This document shows, piece after piece, positions 1 to 8,536 of a DNA stretch of 64,000 nt (positions within the stretch are counted from its first letter, which is position 1; every line of letters begins with the position of its first letter). The DNA comes from Allomuricauda sp. ARW1Y1 (GTDB taxonomy: Bacteria > Bacteroidota > Bacteroidia > Flavobacteriales > Flavobacteriaceae): the NCBI RefSeq assembly GCF_013407935.1, contig NZ_JACBZU010000008.1, positions 27,795 to 91,794 on the forward strand, in the 5' to 3' direction. The translations under genes were made by a program, and so were the position numbers. A model generated the notes under the pieces. It saw only the letters and a list, made by a program, of their open reading frames with translations, did not search any database and was not told the DNA's origin.

Positions 1-459
1 CTGCGTTTGAGCGATTTTATGGGTATAGTGCCCTCAATTACTGGAAAAATAGAATTGGTGTATGAAGGAGAGCAGGAGGGAGCAGGCTCAGTGGCCGAAA
101 ACCTGATTGAAGATGCGATAAAATCCTTGTTTCCCAATTACTTCCCGAAAATCGACAAGCTTCAGCGCAAAGAAGAAGAAAATGAATATGATGAATTGGT
201 AAGCTGGTTCTTTGATGGCGAAGGTTTCGATTTATTGGATGATGAAAAAGATGACGATTATAAATCAAAATTGGACTCCATCGGCCCATTAAACCAACTG
301 ATAAAGGAGTATCAGCCCGATGCCTCAAGAGAGGATGTATATTTTTTGAAAGAGTTACTGCTTTGGGGCTTGGTGGCCTATAAAAAATTGAGCAAACACC
401 GCTTTCAGCAAGGCTATCAGTTTAAAGATCTTTATGGAAGCTATATCCGAGGCCTGTAA
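1..459 (+). CDS. C-terminal part of a magnesium-chelatase ChlI-like AAA+ ATPase (5' end outside window)
   Basis: The reading frame is open from base 1, so the gene starts upstream of the window and only about 153 C-terminal residues are visible. The motif SITGKIELVYEGEQEGAG followed by AENLI is, to my knowledge, the C-terminal region of the ChlI/BchI-like AAA+ ATPases that Bacteroidota carry without chlorophyll synthesis, usually next to a von Willebrand factor A protein. The Walker motifs lie outside the window and cannot be checked. The tail is acidic (DDEKDDD near the middle of the visible part) and ends in a helical KKLSKHRFQQGY segment. The role in the cell is unknown; a MoxR-like remodelling function is inference. 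The next gene is convergent and begins one base after the stop. Confidence 0.6.
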   Translation: MRLSDFMGIVPSITGKIELVYEGEQEGAGSVAENLIEDAIKSLFPNYFPKIDKLQRKEEENEYDELVSWFFDGEGFDLLDDEKDDDYKSKLDSIGPLNQLIKEYQPDASREDVYFLKELLLWGLVAYKKLSKHRFQQGYQFKDLYGSYIRGL

Positions 460-460
460 G

Positions 461-943
461 CTATTGCCAAATGTTTAGGTTGTCGTTGTAGTTCTCAAAA
501 TTATAGACACCCACGAATCGTTTCCTTAACCAAAAGGTGTAAAGCGTCAGAATCGGTAAAATACTGTAGAGTACCACGGAGAGAGTCGCGATGGGCTTAA
601 AAGTAGTTGGGATTACGTGTTGTCCGTAGAATTCTATCGAATTTAAAACAGCTACGCTATCATATATTTTAAAAAGGTATACGATCATTATGGCGTAGAG
701 CACATATTCGATATTACGCATCTTTGGGTCGGGAAGTTCATCTTCGGTAATTTTAAACCAAACCACGTAGAGGTACAGAAAATGAACGGAGGCCAATAGT
801 GGGAATATGTAGTTGTCCGGCTTTAAAAAATAAAATTGATTGGTGTACACTCCATAAAAGCTCAACACTATAAGGCTTGCCAAAACGGCTACACTGGCCA
901 AGATATTCCTTTTCCAAGTGATGATTTTTGATATTGTATGCAT
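461..943 (-). CDS. Four-helix integral membrane protein of unknown function
   Basis: A 160-residue protein that I do not recognise. It has four strongly hydrophobic stretches (about residues 14-32, 45-65, 80-98 and 120-140) joined by short polar loops, and a polar tail ending NFENYNDNLNIWQ, so it is an inner-membrane protein. No catalytic motif is visible. The ATG at 941-943 is the first start in the frame. It is convergent with the ATPase gene at the left edge, one base apart, and stands alone on this strand. The 150 bases upstream contain no other gene. Confidence 0.6.
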   Translation of the reverse strand: MHTISKIITWKRNILASVAVLASLIVLSFYGVYTNQFYFLKPDNYIFPLLASVHFLYLYVVWFKITEDELPDPKMRNIEYVLYAIMIVYLFKIYDSVAVLNSIEFYGQHVIPTTFKPIATLSVVLYSILPILTLYTFWLRKRFVGVYNFENYNDNLNIWQ

Positions 944-1096
944 CTTTAACTTCGATTTGGGACTATTGATAAGTTAAAGAACGGGGTTTTTGGAGTACTA
1001 TTTCAAAGAAATCGATGACCCGCAAACCAATGTTGGATAATGCGAAAAATCCGTCATGAAACGCACAAAAATGGATATAAAAACATCCTGAAGAAA

Positions 1097-1981
1097 TCAG
1101 TCAAACAAGTCTGATGACAGATACCGGTCCCCGCGGTCACAAACAATGGAAACGATGGTGCCACTTTCCAAAGCGTTTGCCAATCGCAAAGCGACAGTAG
1201 CGGCTCCTCCGCTGCTCATTCCGGAAAATATGCCTTCCTCTCGCGCCAAACGCTTGGCCATTTCAATAGCTTCCTGTTCACTGACTTCCATTACAGTATC
1301 CACTTTTTCAGGATTGAAGATTTTTGGCAGGTATGCTTCGGGCCATTTTCGTATGCCCGGAATCTTAGCATCGTCCGTGGGTTGTACGCCCACAATTTGT
1401 ATGTCCGGATTCTGTTCCTTCAGATAAGTAGAAGTGCCCATAATGGTCCCCGTAGTTCCCATACTGGAAACAAAATGGGTGACTTGACCATCGGTATCCT
1501 TCCAAATTTCAGGTCCCGTTGTTTTGTAGTGCGCTTTCCAATTATCGTTGTTCGAGAATTGATTGAGCATCTTAAAGCCATCTTCCTTTACCTTGGTTTC
1601 GGCATAATCGCGGGCACCTTCAATACCCACATCGGCAGAAGTCAAGGTCACCTTTGCGCCATAGGCACGCATGGTCTGAACACGTTCTTTTGTAGAGTTT
1701 TCGGGCATCACCAATTCAATGTCAAGGCCAAAAAGGCTAGCTATCATGGCCAAAGCAATACCGGTGTTGCCGCTAGTGGCCTCAATCAATTTGGTCTCTT
1801 TGGTAAAATCACCGCGCTCCAGACCACTTTTGATCATGTTGTAGGCAGGACGGTCTTTAACGCTTCCACCAGGATTGTTTCCCTCAAGTTTAAAAAAAAG
1901 TCTTACGTTAGGATTGGTATTCAATACTTTGGATTCCACCATGGGGGTGTTTCCGATAAGGTCTAGTATGCTGTTAGACAT
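1097..1981 (-). CDS. cysM: Cysteine synthase B (O-acetylserine sulfhydrylase)
   Basis: A 294-residue PLP enzyme that makes L-cysteine from O-acetylserine and sulfide (or thiosulfate) in the cytoplasm. The PLP lysine is K42 in PGGSVKDRPAYNMI; TSGNTG is the phosphate/substrate loop, followed by SMGTTGT, and SGMSSGGA near the C-terminus binds the cofactor. The length and the short C-terminus fit the CysM branch better than CysK. It is the second gene of a cysE-cysM operon: its ATG lies inside the 3' end of the upstream serine acetyltransferase gene with an 8-base overlap, so the two steps of cysteine synthesis are translationally coupled. Confidence 0.9.
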   Translation of the reverse strand: MSNSILDLIGNTPMVESKVLNTNPNVRLFFKLEGNNPGGSVKDRPAYNMIKSGLERGDFTKETKLIEATSGNTGIALAMIASLFGLDIELVMPENSTKERVQTMRAYGAKVTLTSADVGIEGARDYAETKVKEDGFKMLNQFSNNDNWKAHYKTTGPEIWKDTDGQVTHFVSSMGTTGTIMGTSTYLKEQNPDIQIVGVQPTDDAKIPGIRKWPEAYLPKIFNPEKVDTVMEVSEQEAIEMAKRLAREEGIFSGMSSGGAATVALRLANALESGTIVSIVCDRGDRYLSSDLFD

Positions 1982-2765
1982 TTGGGGTTGTCTTTATTTT
2001 GATTTCTGGTTTGTGATAAACAGTTGAGTTGGGCGGCACGGAGGAAGTGATCCATGCATTACCACCAATGACGGAATTGGCCCCCACTACGGTTTCACCG
2101 CCTAAAATGGTAGCATTGGCATATATGGTCACATTGTTTTCAATGGTCGGGTGCCGTTTTGTTTTTTCCAAATTCTTCGCCACATACAAGGCACCCAAGG
2201 TCACCCCTTGGTAAATTTTAACGTTGTCGTGGATTACGGCAGTTTCCCCGATGACCACACCTGTGGCATGATCGATAAAAAAGGATTTACCAATGGTAGC
2301 TCCAGGGTTGATGTCGACCCCGGTTTGTCTATGCGCATATTCCGTCATCATTCGTGGAATCAAAGGAACACCCTCCGCATAAAGCTCGTGCGCCAAGCGA
2401 TAGATGGCGATGGCATAAAAACCTGGGTAGGCCATGTAGATTTCTTGGATAGAAAGGGAAGCTGGGTCACAATTTAAGATGGCCTCGGCATCCAAAATTA
2501 GGTTTTCCAGAATCTTTGGTAAATGTTCCACATATTCGTTCCAGAGTTCCTCACTGGGCTTTTCCAAGTCCCAGCAGGCCATGTCCATCAGCCTATTGAA
2601 CTTTTTTTCCAATAATTCCAAGTTGACCGCTACGGGGGTATTGGCGTCAAATAAGGTGTGAAAAAGCGTATCCGTGAAATCCTCGGTCTCTTGTTTCAAA
2701 CGAAAATCCAAGTAAGGCAGCTTTTTGTGCCTAATGAGTTCGGCTATAATTCTCTCCTTGTCCAT
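1974..2765 (-). CDS. cysE: Serine O-acetyltransferase
   Basis: A 263-residue left-handed beta-helix acyltransferase converting L-serine and acetyl-CoA to O-acetylserine, the substrate of the downstream cysM product. The N-terminal half is helical; the hexapeptide-repeat region starts around residue 150 with GVDINPGATIGKSFFIDHATGVV and contains the catalytic His of the family (IDHATG), followed by GETAVI, VTLGAL and ATILGGETVVGANSVIGGN. It is of the longer EpsC-like type seen in Bacteroidota. The stop overlaps the cysM start by 8 bases. I see no SAM, T-box or other riboswitch in the 90 bases between it and the divergent DUF2461 gene. Confidence 0.9.
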   Translation of the reverse strand: MDKERIIAELIRHKKLPYLDFRLKQETEDFTDTLFHTLFDANTPVAVNLELLEKKFNRLMDMACWDLEKPSEELWNEYVEHLPKILENLILDAEAILNCDPASLSIQEIYMAYPGFYAIAIYRLAHELYAEGVPLIPRMMTEYAHRQTGVDINPGATIGKSFFIDHATGVVIGETAVIHDNVKIYQGVTLGALYVAKNLEKTKRHPTIENNVTIYANATILGGETVVGANSVIGGNAWITSSVPPNSTVYHKPEIKIKTTPNV

Positions 2766-2856
2766 ACTGCGGTTTATAGTCTAAAATTAGACAAAACCTT
2801 ACCAAACCATGGTATAAAAGGCTAACTTTAGAGTAAAAATAACATATTACCGATAT

Positions 2857-3540
2857 ATGGCATCCAATGTAACCATCTCTAAGGAAGTTTTTGATTTTTT
2901 GACCGAATTGGAGAAAAATAATGACCGGGATTGGTTTGAAGCAAACAAGAAAACCTTCAAAAAACGGCAATCGGAGGTCAAAAATTTTCTGGAAGCGGCC
3001 AAACTTAATTTGAGCCATCATGATGAGATTGAAAAAATGAAGTTGTTCCGGATTTACAGGGATGTACGTTTTTCCAAGGATAAAAGTCCGTATAAAGCCC
3101 ATTTTGCTGGTTTCTTTTCCCGGTTGGGCGCACATTTACGAGGAGGATACTACATTCATCTAAAGCCTGGTCAATCCTTTTTGGGAGTTGGGTTTTGGGC
3201 TCCGGAGAAGGAAGACCTTTTTCGTATACGCAAAGAATTGGAGATGGACGCGGATGAATTTCGCAAGGTTATCAACCAGCCCGAATTAAAATCGATTTGG
3301 GGCGAGCTACAGGGCGACGAAGTGAAAACGGCTCCCAAGGGATTTGACAAGGAACATCCCGATATTGACCTTATCCGAAAAAAGCAATTCGTTTTTATGC
3401 GGAATTTCAAGGATTCGGAAGTGTTGTCGTCCACTTTTTTGGATGAAGTGGACAGGTCATACAAGGCCATTCGCCCTTATTTTGATCTAATGAGCGAAAT
3501 TCTCACCACTAATTTAAACGGCGAGTCAATTCTGGAATAA
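2857..3540 (+). CDS. DUF2461 family protein
   Basis: A 227-residue cytoplasmic protein of the DUF2461 (TIGR02453) family, of unknown biochemical function. Recognisable family blocks are FLTELEKNNDRDWFEANKK at the N-terminus, the FRIYRDVRFSKDKSPYKAHFAG block around residues 67-88 and GGYYIHLKPGQSFLGVGFW around 100-118. The length is complete for the family and the ATG at 2857 follows an AT-rich leader with a TAACTTTA stretch that could be a weak -7 element. The 3' end overlaps the convergent gene downstream by 15 bases. Function cannot be deduced from context. Confidence 0.85.
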   Translation: MASNVTISKEVFDFLTELEKNNDRDWFEANKKTFKKRQSEVKNFLEAAKLNLSHHDEIEKMKLFRIYRDVRFSKDKSPYKAHFAGFFSRLGAHLRGGYYIHLKPGQSFLGVGFWAPEKEDLFRIRKELEMDADEFRKVINQPELKSIWGELQGDEVKTAPKGFDKEHPDIDLIRKKQFVFMRNFKDSEVLSSTFLDEVDRSYKAIRPYFDLMSEILTTNLNGESILE

Positions 3541-3939
3541 CGTTTCTTCCTCTAAAAGCTGTATTTGATCCTTGAGACGCTCCACCACCATGTTCATCAT
3601 ACGCTTGTTTAATGCAGAGGAATTGGTGATGTAATCGCGATATTCTTCCACCGTAAACTGGCCAATAACCATTCCCTTTAGGGAATTTCGGAACTTGATG
3701 TCCTTTTGGATGGCCCGCTCAATATACTGGAACTTTTTCTCCAAGGAAAGTTCGTAGAAAACACCTTTATGCTTGTTCGCATAATTTTTGAAGGCCTCTA
3801 TCAACAAATAATTTTGGAGTTTGAGCACCGGGCGAAGAGTCTTGTTCTGAAAATGCTCGTCAAAACCCATTTGGCTGTTAAAATGTGTGGATGAAATGGT
3901 GGGACGAATGTCCAATCGGCGGTCGGATGCTGAATCCAT
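3526..3939 (-). CDS. Flavobacterial conserved protein (often labelled glyoxalase, without support)
   Basis: About 137 residues from the ATG at 3937-3939; a start 12 codons upstream exists, but MDSASDRRLDIRPTIS is the usual type of beginning. From memory, database copies of this family are often named glyoxalase, but no vicinal-oxygen-chelate metal pattern (paired H/E ligands in beta-alpha-beta-beta-beta modules) can be seen. The protein is mostly helical: FQNKTLRPVLKLQNYLLIEAFKNY, then KKFQYIERAIQKDIKFRNSLKGMVIG, ending with a heptad-like VVERLKDQIQLLEEE. It is probably a small cytoplasmic helical protein. Its 3' end overlaps the convergent DUF2461 gene by 15 bases. Confidence 0.6.
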   Translation of the reverse strand: MDSASDRRLDIRPTISSTHFNSQMGFDEHFQNKTLRPVLKLQNYLLIEAFKNYANKHKGVFYELSLEKKFQYIERAIQKDIKFRNSLKGMVIGQFTVEEYRDYITNSSALNKRMMNMVVERLKDQIQLLEEETLFQN

Positions 3940-4047
3940 TGCTGTGATTTTTAATAAAATTACAGAATCAACCACCGCACACTTTTAAATAGGGCAATAG
4001 TTGTCAACGATGTTATGAACAAATTGCAGTTTGTGTCCATTTGGACT

Positions 4048-4164
4048 TCAAAACAACTTCGAAATCCAATAAATGGCTAGACAAAGTATGCACACTGTAA
4101 ATTCAATCAGCACTAAATACCTGAAGAGTTTGACGATTTTAATGGGTCTATTGAAAGGTGTCAT
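4048..4164 (-). CDS. Putative 38-residue single-pass membrane peptide
   Basis: A short open frame reading MTPFNRPIKIVKLFRYLV, then a hydrophobic stretch (IEFTVCILCLAIYWI) and the tail SKLF. The N-terminal part carries five basic residues and the C-terminal part one predicted membrane helix, an N-in topology with a proper positive-inside bias, which is unlikely by chance in an AT-rich spacer. The leader (on the minus strand) is A/T-rich with AGTATTTTTAAGAC before the ATG, typical of Bacteroidota. It sits alone in the 316-base gap between the helical protein at 3939 and the DUF72 gene at 4256. Function unknown; coding status is inferred from composition only. Confidence 0.45.
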   Translation of the reverse strand: MTPFNRPIKIVKLFRYLVLIEFTVCILCLAIYWISKLF

Positions 4165-4255
4165 GTCTTAAAAATACTAAAAAAGAAACAATCTTGGTCC
4201 TGTCTGCCAGAAAGCAAAATGCTATTTTTATATTCTATTCGCAACTAGAACGCAT

Positions 4256-5155
4256 ATGAAATTCGGAAAAGTAGACCATCCTGAAAACGTTGATTTTACC
4301 ATTCCCCCTGATCATCCCGATACCCAAGTTGTTTTGTCCAAAACCAAGACTGGCGCTAAAACCAAGGTATATGTGGGCTGTGCCAAGTGGAACAGGCAAG
4401 ATCTGAAGAATTTTTACCCGAGGGGCACAAAAGATGAACTGGAATACTATTCGACCCAATTCAACAGTATTGAACTGAATGCGACCTTTTACCGCATCTT
4501 TCCTGCGGATACTTATGAAAAATGGCGCGACAAAACCCCGGAGGACTTCAAATTCTTCCCAAAAATGACCAATGAGGTCAGCCATTTGCGCCGTATGAAC
4601 GATAAGGCGCTCGAGGCGGTGGACCGGTATTTGGCCGTAACCCCTTTGCTTGGGGACAAACTCGGCACCATCTTTTTACAAATGCACAACAACTTTGGTC
4701 CCAAAAACTGGGATAGGGTAGTGCGGTTTGTGGAATATTGGCCCAAGGAATTTCCGCTGGCCATGGAATTTCGACACACCGATTGGTTCAATGATGAAAA
4801 AGTGGCACAGGAACTTTTCCATTTATTGGAAGAAAACAACATCACCAATGTTTTGGTGGATACCGCAGGCAGACGAGACCTTATGCATATGCGATTGACC
4901 ACTAACGAGGCCTTTATTCGTTATGTAGGAGCCAACCATCCTTCGGATTATCCCCGTTTGGATGACTGGATAGATCGATTGTCTTCGTGGATAGCCATGG
5001 GGCTTGAACACATTCACTTTTTTGTGCATCAGAACATGGAGGTAGAATCACCCCTCTTATCGGCTTATTTTATAAAACAACTAAACTCCAAATTGGGTTT
5101 TGACCTACATATTCCCAAAACTACGCTGCCGCCGCAGAATGGGCTGTTCGATTAA
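4256..5155 (+). CDS. DUF72 (YecE-like) family protein
   Basis: A 299-residue TIM-barrel protein of the DUF72 family, whose function is not established (a link to nucleic acid or sugar metabolism has been proposed for the family). Diagnostic blocks: VYVGCAKWNRQDLKNFYP around residues 38-55, STQFNSIELNATFYR around 64-78, DFKFFPKMTNEVSH near 95-108 and FPLAMEFRHTDWF near 160. The typical C-terminal FFVHQNMEVESPLLSAYF is also present, so the gene is intact. ATG at 4256 is in an AT-rich context. It is not in an obvious operon; the thioesterase gene follows after 171 bases. Confidence 0.85.
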   Translation: MKFGKVDHPENVDFTIPPDHPDTQVVLSKTKTGAKTKVYVGCAKWNRQDLKNFYPRGTKDELEYYSTQFNSIELNATFYRIFPADTYEKWRDKTPEDFKFFPKMTNEVSHLRRMNDKALEAVDRYLAVTPLLGDKLGTIFLQMHNNFGPKNWDRVVRFVEYWPKEFPLAMEFRHTDWFNDEKVAQELFHLLEENNITNVLVDTAGRRDLMHMRLTTNEAFIRYVGANHPSDYPRLDDWIDRLSSWIAMGLEHIHFFVHQNMEVESPLLSAYFIKQLNSKLGFDLHIPKTTLPPQNGLFD

Positions 5156-5326
5156 AAATCGCCGAATTCATCAAGTCAAAAATCCCAAACGGCAAAAATT
5201 ACACACTCAACAGTTGTTCCCACCCAAAAGTTTCAAATTCACAATTCACATGAATTTAAAGGGTTGGCCAGCATATTCTTATAGGTATTGGACTAACTTT
5301 GCAATGGAATTCAAAATATTTCAACT

Positions 5327-5746
5327 ATGCGATTTCATACAAGAAAATGGGTTAAACCAGAAGATTTGAACGCCAATGGAACGCTTTTCGGGGGCAAGGT
5401 GCTGGCCTGGATAGACGAAGAGGCGGTATTGTACAGCATCATTCAGTTGGAGAACAAAAAAATCGTGACCAAGTACATGTCCGAGATCAATTTTATGAGT
5501 ACCGCCCACGAGGGAGACATTATTGAAATCGGGATTGAAGTCATAAAATTCGGGGTCACCTCAATTTCGCTCAATTGTGAAGTACGAAACAAGATGACCC
5601 ACGAAAGTATTGTTACGGTTGACAATATCATTATGGTCAATCTAGATGAAAACGGCAACCCTAAGCCACACGGCAAAACAAAAATCGAATACGTAAAGGA
5701 CCGATTGGCGAAAAAAGAAAAAGAAGAGGATAAAGCCGCTTCCTAA
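5327..5746 (+). CDS. Hotdog-fold acyl-CoA thioesterase
   Basis: A 139-residue single hotdog-domain protein of the YciA/BACH type that hydrolyses acyl-CoA thioesters in the cytoplasm. The conserved start of the fold, DLNANGTLFGGKVLAWIDEEA, includes the N..G.LFGG.....D pattern in which Asn and Asp are catalytic in relatives; a second block, YMSEINFMSTAHEGDIIEIG, follows. The C-terminus is a highly charged tail (KKEKEEDKAAS). A TAACTTTG box at 5294-5301, 26 bases before the ATG, matches the Bacteroidota -7 consensus. The stop overlaps the stop of the convergent dipeptidase gene by 4 bases. Confidence 0.85.
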   Translation: MRFHTRKWVKPEDLNANGTLFGGKVLAWIDEEAVLYSIIQLENKKIVTKYMSEINFMSTAHEGDIIEIGIEVIKFGVTSISLNCEVRNKMTHESIVTVDNIIMVNLDENGNPKPHGKTKIEYVKDRLAKKEKEEDKAAS

Positions 5747-7026
5747 TCCATGGTTTGGGCCACGGCCTGAACTTCGTCCAAGACGCGCAAAAGGTTACCG
5801 CCCCATAATTTAGCGATTTCTTCCTCGGTATACCCTCTTTTGACCAGTTCCAAGGTAACATTGAAGGTTTCCGAGGCATCGGACCAGCCTTCGATACCGC
5901 CACCTCCATCAAAATCGGAACTGATACCTACGTGGTTAATACCGATCAACTTTACCATATAGTCAATGTGGTCCACAAAGTCGGCAACATTAACAGCTGG
6001 TGGGGCAGAAGCATCTGTTTCGGCCCATTCCTCGCCAATGTTCATCACTTTTCGATAGTTTGCGAAAAACTCCTCCCGTTGCGCATCGGTCAGTGTAGCA
6101 AATTGAGAGCGCTCGTACCAAGCAACTCCTAAGGAATCCGCTACTTTTTTATACACTTCGGTCATGTAGGCAGATCGCGCTTCGTGCTTTTCGGTGTTCA
6201 AATAGGAGCTAAAGGCCACTGTTTGCACTACACCACCATTTTCTTTCATCAACATCAGTTGTTCGTCGTCCAAGTTTCGGCTGTGGTCGCAAAGTGCCCT
6301 AGCAGAAGAATGCGAGGCAATAATGGGAGCCTTAGACAGCGCTATCATTTGTTTCATCGCTTCTTTGGATGGATGGGACACATCGATCATGATTCCTACA
6401 CGGTTCATTTCTGCTACCGCCTTCTTGCCCAATTCGCTTAGGCCGTTATGCAACCAAACGCTATCTCTTTCCCCTGTGTTCGAATCACTGAATTGGCTGT
6501 GACCGTTATGGGAAAGCGACATGTAAAGTGCTCCTCTTTTTTGGTATTCCTCTATTTTGGATAGATCTTCACCGATGGGATAAGCATTTTCAACTCCGAT
6601 CATGGCCACTTTTTTGCCAGATGCGGCAACACGTCTTACGTCGTCCGAAGTTAACGCCAATTCTATCTGGTCCGGTGCTATCTCTTCACAGAGTCGGTGA
6701 ATGGCATCGAACTTGGCCATGGCATTTTCGGATGCCTTGGCATATCCTTCGGTGGTCAACGTATCCTGACCTGTATACACGATCAAAAAGACGGCATCCA
6801 GTCCACCTTCTTTCATTTTGGGAAGGTTGACTTGGGTTTCCAGTCGTTGGGTGTAGTTAATGCTGTCCGTAAAGTTTTGCACGTTGATATCGTCGTGCGT
6901 ATCGATAGTGATCACGGAATCATGAATCCGTTGTGCTTTTTCTTCCAAGCTTTCTGTTTTTTCAGGTTTTTTCTCCGCACAGGAGACAAGTAAGGCAAGG
7001 ATCAATAGTAAACTTAAATATTTCAT
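5743..7026 (-). CDS. Membrane dipeptidase (peptidase M19), lipoprotein
   Basis: A 427-residue zinc dipeptidase of the renal dipeptidase family that cleaves dipeptides (in bacteria sometimes D-Ala-D-Ala or muropeptide-derived dipeptides). The N-terminus MKYLSLLLILALLVSC is a type II signal peptide, so the enzyme is lipid-anchored in the envelope. Metal ligands of the family can be seen: HDD in ITIDTHDDIN, the bridging Glu in IGVENAYPIG, and His residues in MIDVSHPS and IIASHSSA. GISSDFDGGGGIEGW matches the C-terminal substrate-binding region. It is a single-gene unit; the upstream 130 bases separate it from a divergent HPt-like gene. Confidence 0.9.
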   Translation of the reverse strand: MKYLSLLLILALLVSCAEKKPEKTESLEEKAQRIHDSVITIDTHDDINVQNFTDSINYTQRLETQVNLPKMKEGGLDAVFLIVYTGQDTLTTEGYAKASENAMAKFDAIHRLCEEIAPDQIELALTSDDVRRVAASGKKVAMIGVENAYPIGEDLSKIEEYQKRGALYMSLSHNGHSQFSDSNTGERDSVWLHNGLSELGKKAVAEMNRVGIMIDVSHPSKEAMKQMIALSKAPIIASHSSARALCDHSRNLDDEQLMLMKENGGVVQTVAFSSYLNTEKHEARSAYMTEVYKKVADSLGVAWYERSQFATLTDAQREEFFANYRKVMNIGEEWAETDASAPPAVNVADFVDHIDYMVKLIGINHVGISSDFDGGGGIEGWSDASETFNVTLELVKRGYTEEEIAKLWGGNLLRVLDEVQAVAQTMD

Positions 7027-7155
7027 GGTTGGTTTTTTTTACACATACAAATAACGCAATTTGACAACAAAATCCGAATGCTACGGAACAATAAATTGTA
7101 ATCCCTTGGTATTATCCACACTTTTAAGTGTAATAATAACCATTAGCACAAGACA

Positions 7156-7935
7156 TTGGGAACACGAGAACTATTGAGGTATCTGGAAAAGTTGGAAATC
7201 GGATTGAGCTCATTCTCCTACGAAGAGTTGGGCGTGGTAGAGGCCGGAAAGCTTAAAAAGTCCTTTGAGGTATTTAAAATGGGGCTGGAAAATAAAGTTT
7301 TTGGGGCCTCAGAAATGAAACAGCTCGAAAACATCTACGAAAAAGTGGGTATCCAAAGCTTGGACAAAAGGGAGTTTAACGAGGTGAATCCGGACAAATT
7401 GATTTCCCTTGTTGGCGCACTTGAAGCCACAACACTGTCCCCAGAGCAACAGGAACTTGTGAATGAACTTAAAAAACTGGCCCAACATCCGAAGAAAAAC
7501 ACACAGAATCAACATAAAAATGTAGACGGTATGTCCACCGATTTTGAATTTATAGAAAAAAGCTTGCAAGCTGGTTTCTCTTCCCAAAAAATTGACCTTC
7601 AGCCTGTTTTGGAAGACTGCATGGGCCAAATGGAGCTTTTGGAAGAATTGGTTCGCATGTTCCAACAGCATGTTTTTGAGTTTATAGGAAGTGCCAAGGT
7701 CAATCTAATCAACAAAAACTTTGTGGAACTGGAGCTTTCCTGTCAAAAAATAATGCCATCCCTGCGCATGATGAAAACTTTTGGGCTGCTGGAAGTTGCT
7801 CAGCAGATTTCAAGACTGTGTAAAACGGATAGGGATGAAAGACATTTGAATTTTTTATACGACCAGTTTCTGCAGGAATATCCCAAGATTCAAGAGCAGA
7901 TAGATTTTGAAATGGAGATATTCAGAACCTTGTAA
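7156..7935 (+). CDS. HPt-like phosphotransfer-fold protein lacking the phosphoacceptor histidine
   Basis: A 259-residue cytoplasmic protein with no ATG in range; translation most likely starts at the TTG at 7156. Residues 1-120 form an unrecognised helical region ending in a polar linker (PKKNTQNQHKN). Residues about 147-255 have the pattern of an HPt four-helix bundle: DLQPVLEDCMGQMELLEELVRMFQ, then ELELSCQKIMPSLRMM and a C-terminal helix IQEQIDFEM. In genuine HPt domains the first helix of the core reads (A/C)HK(I/L)KPS; here the position of the phosphorylated His is Gln197 (CQKIMPS), so it should not be able to relay phosphate. It is followed after 10 bases by a helical protein gene and then by two micro-ORFs, all on the same strand. 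The HPt assignment is by pattern, not by search. Confidence 0.55.
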   Translation: MGTRELLRYLEKLEIGLSSFSYEELGVVEAGKLKKSFEVFKMGLENKVFGASEMKQLENIYEKVGIQSLDKREFNEVNPDKLISLVGALEATTLSPEQQELVNELKKLAQHPKKNTQNQHKNVDGMSTDFEFIEKSLQAGFSSQKIDLQPVLEDCMGQMELLEELVRMFQQHVFEFIGSAKVNLINKNFVELELSCQKIMPSLRMMKTFGLLEVAQQISRLCKTDRDERHLNFLYDQFLQEYPKIQEQIDFEMEIFRTL

Positions 7936-7945
7936 AAAAGTGAAG

Positions 7946-8299
7946 ATGGCGACCCATGAGCTTCCCAAATACTTGCAAAGTGTTTTTTACCCTTTGTTTC
8001 AGCATACTACGGACCTGGAGTGCCAATTGTTGCTGTTGGATGAAATGTTGGAAGTAGGGGACCATAAGGAAATACCCTTTTTGAAGGAACTGGAGTCGCA
8101 TGACAATCCCAAAATTAGCAGCAAGGCCTTTCAAATTAAGAATGAACTGCAGGAAAAATTGGGATTGATGACAGAAACCGAACGAAGAAGATTGCCCATG
8201 AACCTTTGCTTTATTTACGACGAGTTCAACATTCGTCCCAGTAAAGTGGACAAGGAGTTGGATTTTGAGATAGCATTGGACATTTTGAACATGAAATAA
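7946..8299 (+). CDS. Small helical, HEAT-like protein of unknown function
   Basis: A 117-residue protein from the ATG at 7946, which leaves a 10-base gap after the HPt-like gene; the alternative upstream start at 7907 would overlap that gene and adds an unlikely basic stretch. The sequence is helical, and KEIPFLKELESHDNPKISSKAFQIKNELQEKLG resembles a HEAT/ARM-type repeat, possibly with a second degenerate one before it. A conserved-looking PMNLCFIYDEFNIRPSKVDKEL block follows. No enzyme motif. Tight spacing suggests cotranscription and a partner role with the pseudo-HPt protein; that is inference. Confidence 0.55.
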   Translation: MATHELPKYLQSVFYPLFQHTTDLECQLLLLDEMLEVGDHKEIPFLKELESHDNPKISSKAFQIKNELQEKLGLMTETERRRLPMNLCFIYDEFNIRPSKVDKELDFEIALDILNMK

Positions 8300-8409
8300 A
8301 AAAGGATTTCACCACCCGAAGCAGGTGTTTCACCACAATTTGAGGAAAGCACATAATCTTTGAAATGAAATCACGTTATACAAAGACCCAAACTTAAATT
8401 GAGATAACG

Positions 8410-8508
8410 ATGTTGTACGACACCTACGGTGAGGAATACTTGGCTTTTTTGCAAGAACTCAACGAAATTTTGACAGTAAACCAACTTGCTGAACTTGATT
8501 ACCTATAG
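8410..8508 (+). CDS. Micro-ORF 1, 32 residues, first of a tandem related pair
   Basis: A short frame beginning MLYDTYGEEYLAFLQELN and ending ELDYL. Its central segment YLAFLQELNEILT matches YLNFIQDLKDLLT of the next micro-ORF at the same distance from the start (7 of 13 identical, the rest mostly conservative), so the two are probably real translated paralogues. Both are acidic, amphipathic helices. It is preceded by an A-rich leader (TTGAGATAACG) 110 bases after the helical-protein gene and followed after 28 bases by micro-ORF 2. No function is known; candidates are a small regulator of the upstream proteins or a leader peptide. Confidence 0.4.
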   Translation: MLYDTYGEEYLAFLQELNEILTVNQLAELDYL

Positions 8509-8536
8509 TTAACAAACAAACCCAAAATTTGTTACC

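Noticed and set aside
3526..3939. Glyoxalase function for the helical protein
   Set aside because: No vicinal-oxygen-chelate fold motif or metal ligands are present, despite the common database name.
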